A stretch of 5,656 nucleotides of DNA from UCB3 sp964415605 (GTDB lineage: Bacteria > Chloroflexota > Anaerolineae > Epilineales > Epilineaceae): NCBI GenBank assembly GCA_964415605.1, contig CAYQBA010000243.1, positions 1 through 5,656 on the forward strand, given 5' to 3'. Below, piece by piece: positions 4,723-5,656 of the stretch. The position numbers and the translations under genes are program-made. The notes below the pieces were generated by a model that was given only the letters and a program-made list of their open reading frames with translations, did not search any database and was not told where the DNA came from. Each line of letters opens with the position of its first letter. Within the stretch, counting starts at the first letter, position 1.

Positions 4723-5656
4723 TCACGGCGCGGTCGCGCCCGCAGGCCCGGGCCGCGGGGGAGCGGCTCCCTGAGCCCCGTCGCCGATCGTCACCGCCCC
4801 CAGCTCGACCGAGTCGAGACCACCCGCCGTCCGCCAGCGCTCGCCGGTCTTCGGGTCGTACAGCCCCACCACGAGCCGCAGCGGCCCGCGCGTGCCCGGC
4901 GGCAGCCACAGGCCGTGCCGGTCGTCCAGCAGCTCCCCGGCCACCCAGGTCTTGGGGGGGCGGCCGTCGGCCACCGGGAAGCCGTCGTGCTGGGCGGCCA
5001 GCGCGCCGTCCGGGCCGTACGCGTGCACGAAGACGCGTGCGTTGGCGTCCGGCACCGCCGTCGCCTCCCACCGCAGCGCCACCGCGATGCCTCTGCCGGG
5101 GACGGCGCGCGACGCGTACGCCGCCGATGCCAGGCGCACGCCATGCCCGAAGTCGATCCCGAGACCACGCGTCATGTCCGGTCGCCCTTCGACGTAGCCG
5201 ACCATCAGCACGTCGCCGGCCCAACCGCCGCCGGCAGGGAACATGTGCGCGTCCGCCCAGGCCTTCAGGGCCGCCGAGTCCGCGCTGACCGTGCCCTTGT
5301 ACAGCGCGAGCCACGTCCGGCCGTGACCGGGCGCGCCGCCGGCCACCCGGGCGATCGCCGCGTCGACCGGCTCGTGCACCGGGTCCCAGAGCTGGGTGTA
5401 GCCCCACGGCGGGTCGCCCGCGGCGCGATAGCGCGCGTAGAGCCCCGCCACGCTGAGGATGTTGAACACCACCCAGTCCCCCGGCGCCATGCGCGGGGCC
5501 AGGTCGCGCCAGAACACCGCCGGGTCCCACGGCCCGTCGACCTCGGCCTCGCGCCGATAGGCATAGCCCGCCAGCGTCGGCGCCACGGCCGCCGCCAGCG
5601 CCAGCGCCGCGCACGCCCCGGCCGCGGCCGACCGCCCGCCGAGCCGGGCCACGGCC
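4723..5656 (-). CDS. GT39-like membrane glycosyltransferase, C-terminal part (5'-partial)
   Basis: The frame is open through the right window edge; a GTG at 5652 is in frame but is probably internal. Counting from that codon, residues about 8-30 form the last transmembrane helix, followed by WRDLAPRMAPGDWVVFNI (48-65), the segment that typically follows the final helix in large GT39/PMT-like glycosyltransferases. Next comes an extracytoplasmic domain with GRTWLALYKG (111-120) and then a beta-rich domain: RVFVHAYGPDGALAAQHDG (206-224), KTWVAGELLDDRHGLWLPP (234-252) and LRLVVGLYDPKTGERW (258-273). This last pattern is common at the C-terminus of such proteins in Chloroflexota. The family uses polyprenyl-phosphate sugars on the outer membrane face, but the catalytic N-terminal half is outside the window, so acceptor and activity cannot be judged. 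Confidence 0.7.
   Translation of the reverse strand, partial: AVARLGGRSAAAGACAALALAAAVAPTLAGYAYRREAEVDGPWDPAVFWRDLAPRMAPGDWVVFNILSVAGLYARYRAAGDPPWGYTQLWDPVHEPVDAAIARVAGGAPGHGRTWLALYKGTVSADSAALKAWADAHMFPAGGGWAGDVLMVGYVEGRPDMTRGLGIDFGHGVRLASAAYASRAVPGRGIAVALRWEATAVPDANARVFVHAYGPDGALAAQHDGFPVADGRPPKTWVAGELLDDRHGLWLPPGTRGPLRLVVGLYDPKTGERWRTAGGLDSVELGAVTIGDGAQGAAPPRPGPAGATAP

Noticed and set aside
3804..5288. Plus-strand open frame of 494 codons
   Set aside because: It is antisense to subunits I and II and the glycosyltransferase and rich in Arg, Pro and Ala without any domain.
5650..5652. GTG 5652 as the true start of the right-edge gene
   Set aside because: The frame stays open beyond it to the edge, and the protein begins directly with the last helix of a much larger known family.

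Overview
The window is a GC-rich bacterial contig piece with strong G/C at third codon positions. Gene content suggests Chloroflexota or a related lineage: a type B (ba3-like) heme-copper oxidase pair, a GT39-like membrane glycosyltransferase with an extracytoplasmic beta-rich tail, and a remnant of a LuxR/ATPase-type TPR regulator. That assignment is an inference from family content. Positions 1826-1925 are a 100-N scaffold gap.

Left part (1-850, plus strand). The end of a hypothetical protein carrying three 45-bp in-frame tandem repeats enters from outside the window. It stops at 309 and is followed by a perfect 14-bp-stem hairpin, a likely terminator. Next comes a gene-free GC-rich stretch. 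Its most striking content is seven TTGCA(A/G)-type motifs spaced exactly 22 bp apart (493-646), with unconserved spacers, several of them self-complementary. A decayed TPR-regulator fragment follows (about 648-836).

Middle (845-1762, minus strand). An overlapping vapB (AbrB-type antitoxin) and vapC (PIN toxin) pair is read from a sigma70-like promoter. A perfect 12-bp palindrome lies in that promoter's spacer, a natural site for autoregulation. The rest of the intergenic region shows nothing I can name.

Right part (1763-4680, minus strand) is a three-gene respiratory operon. Its promoter is TTGACA-N18-TAGGAT, overlapped by the palindrome TCCTACA-TGT-TGTAGGA. The order is subunit II with a complete CuA site, then a subunit I homologue, then a small one-helix protein with a tail of 14-residue Met/His repeats in which the assembly gap falls. 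Subunit I is the main discovery candidate. It aligns well with ba3-type subunit I and keeps the low-spin heme ligands (H61, H385). However, the residue aligned with the proximal His of the high-spin heme is Tyr (Y383), one of the paired CuB His ligands is Tyr (Y282), and the helix VI His-Pro-x-x-Tyr motif is replaced by a segment with three His on one helix face (H228, H232, H235). The operon therefore appears to encode an enzyme with normal CuA electron entry but a rebuilt or missing O2-reducing centre, accompanied by a putative copper-binding protein.

The right edge (4723-5656, minus strand) holds the C-terminal part of a GT39-like glycosyltransferase whose N-terminal part lies outside the window.
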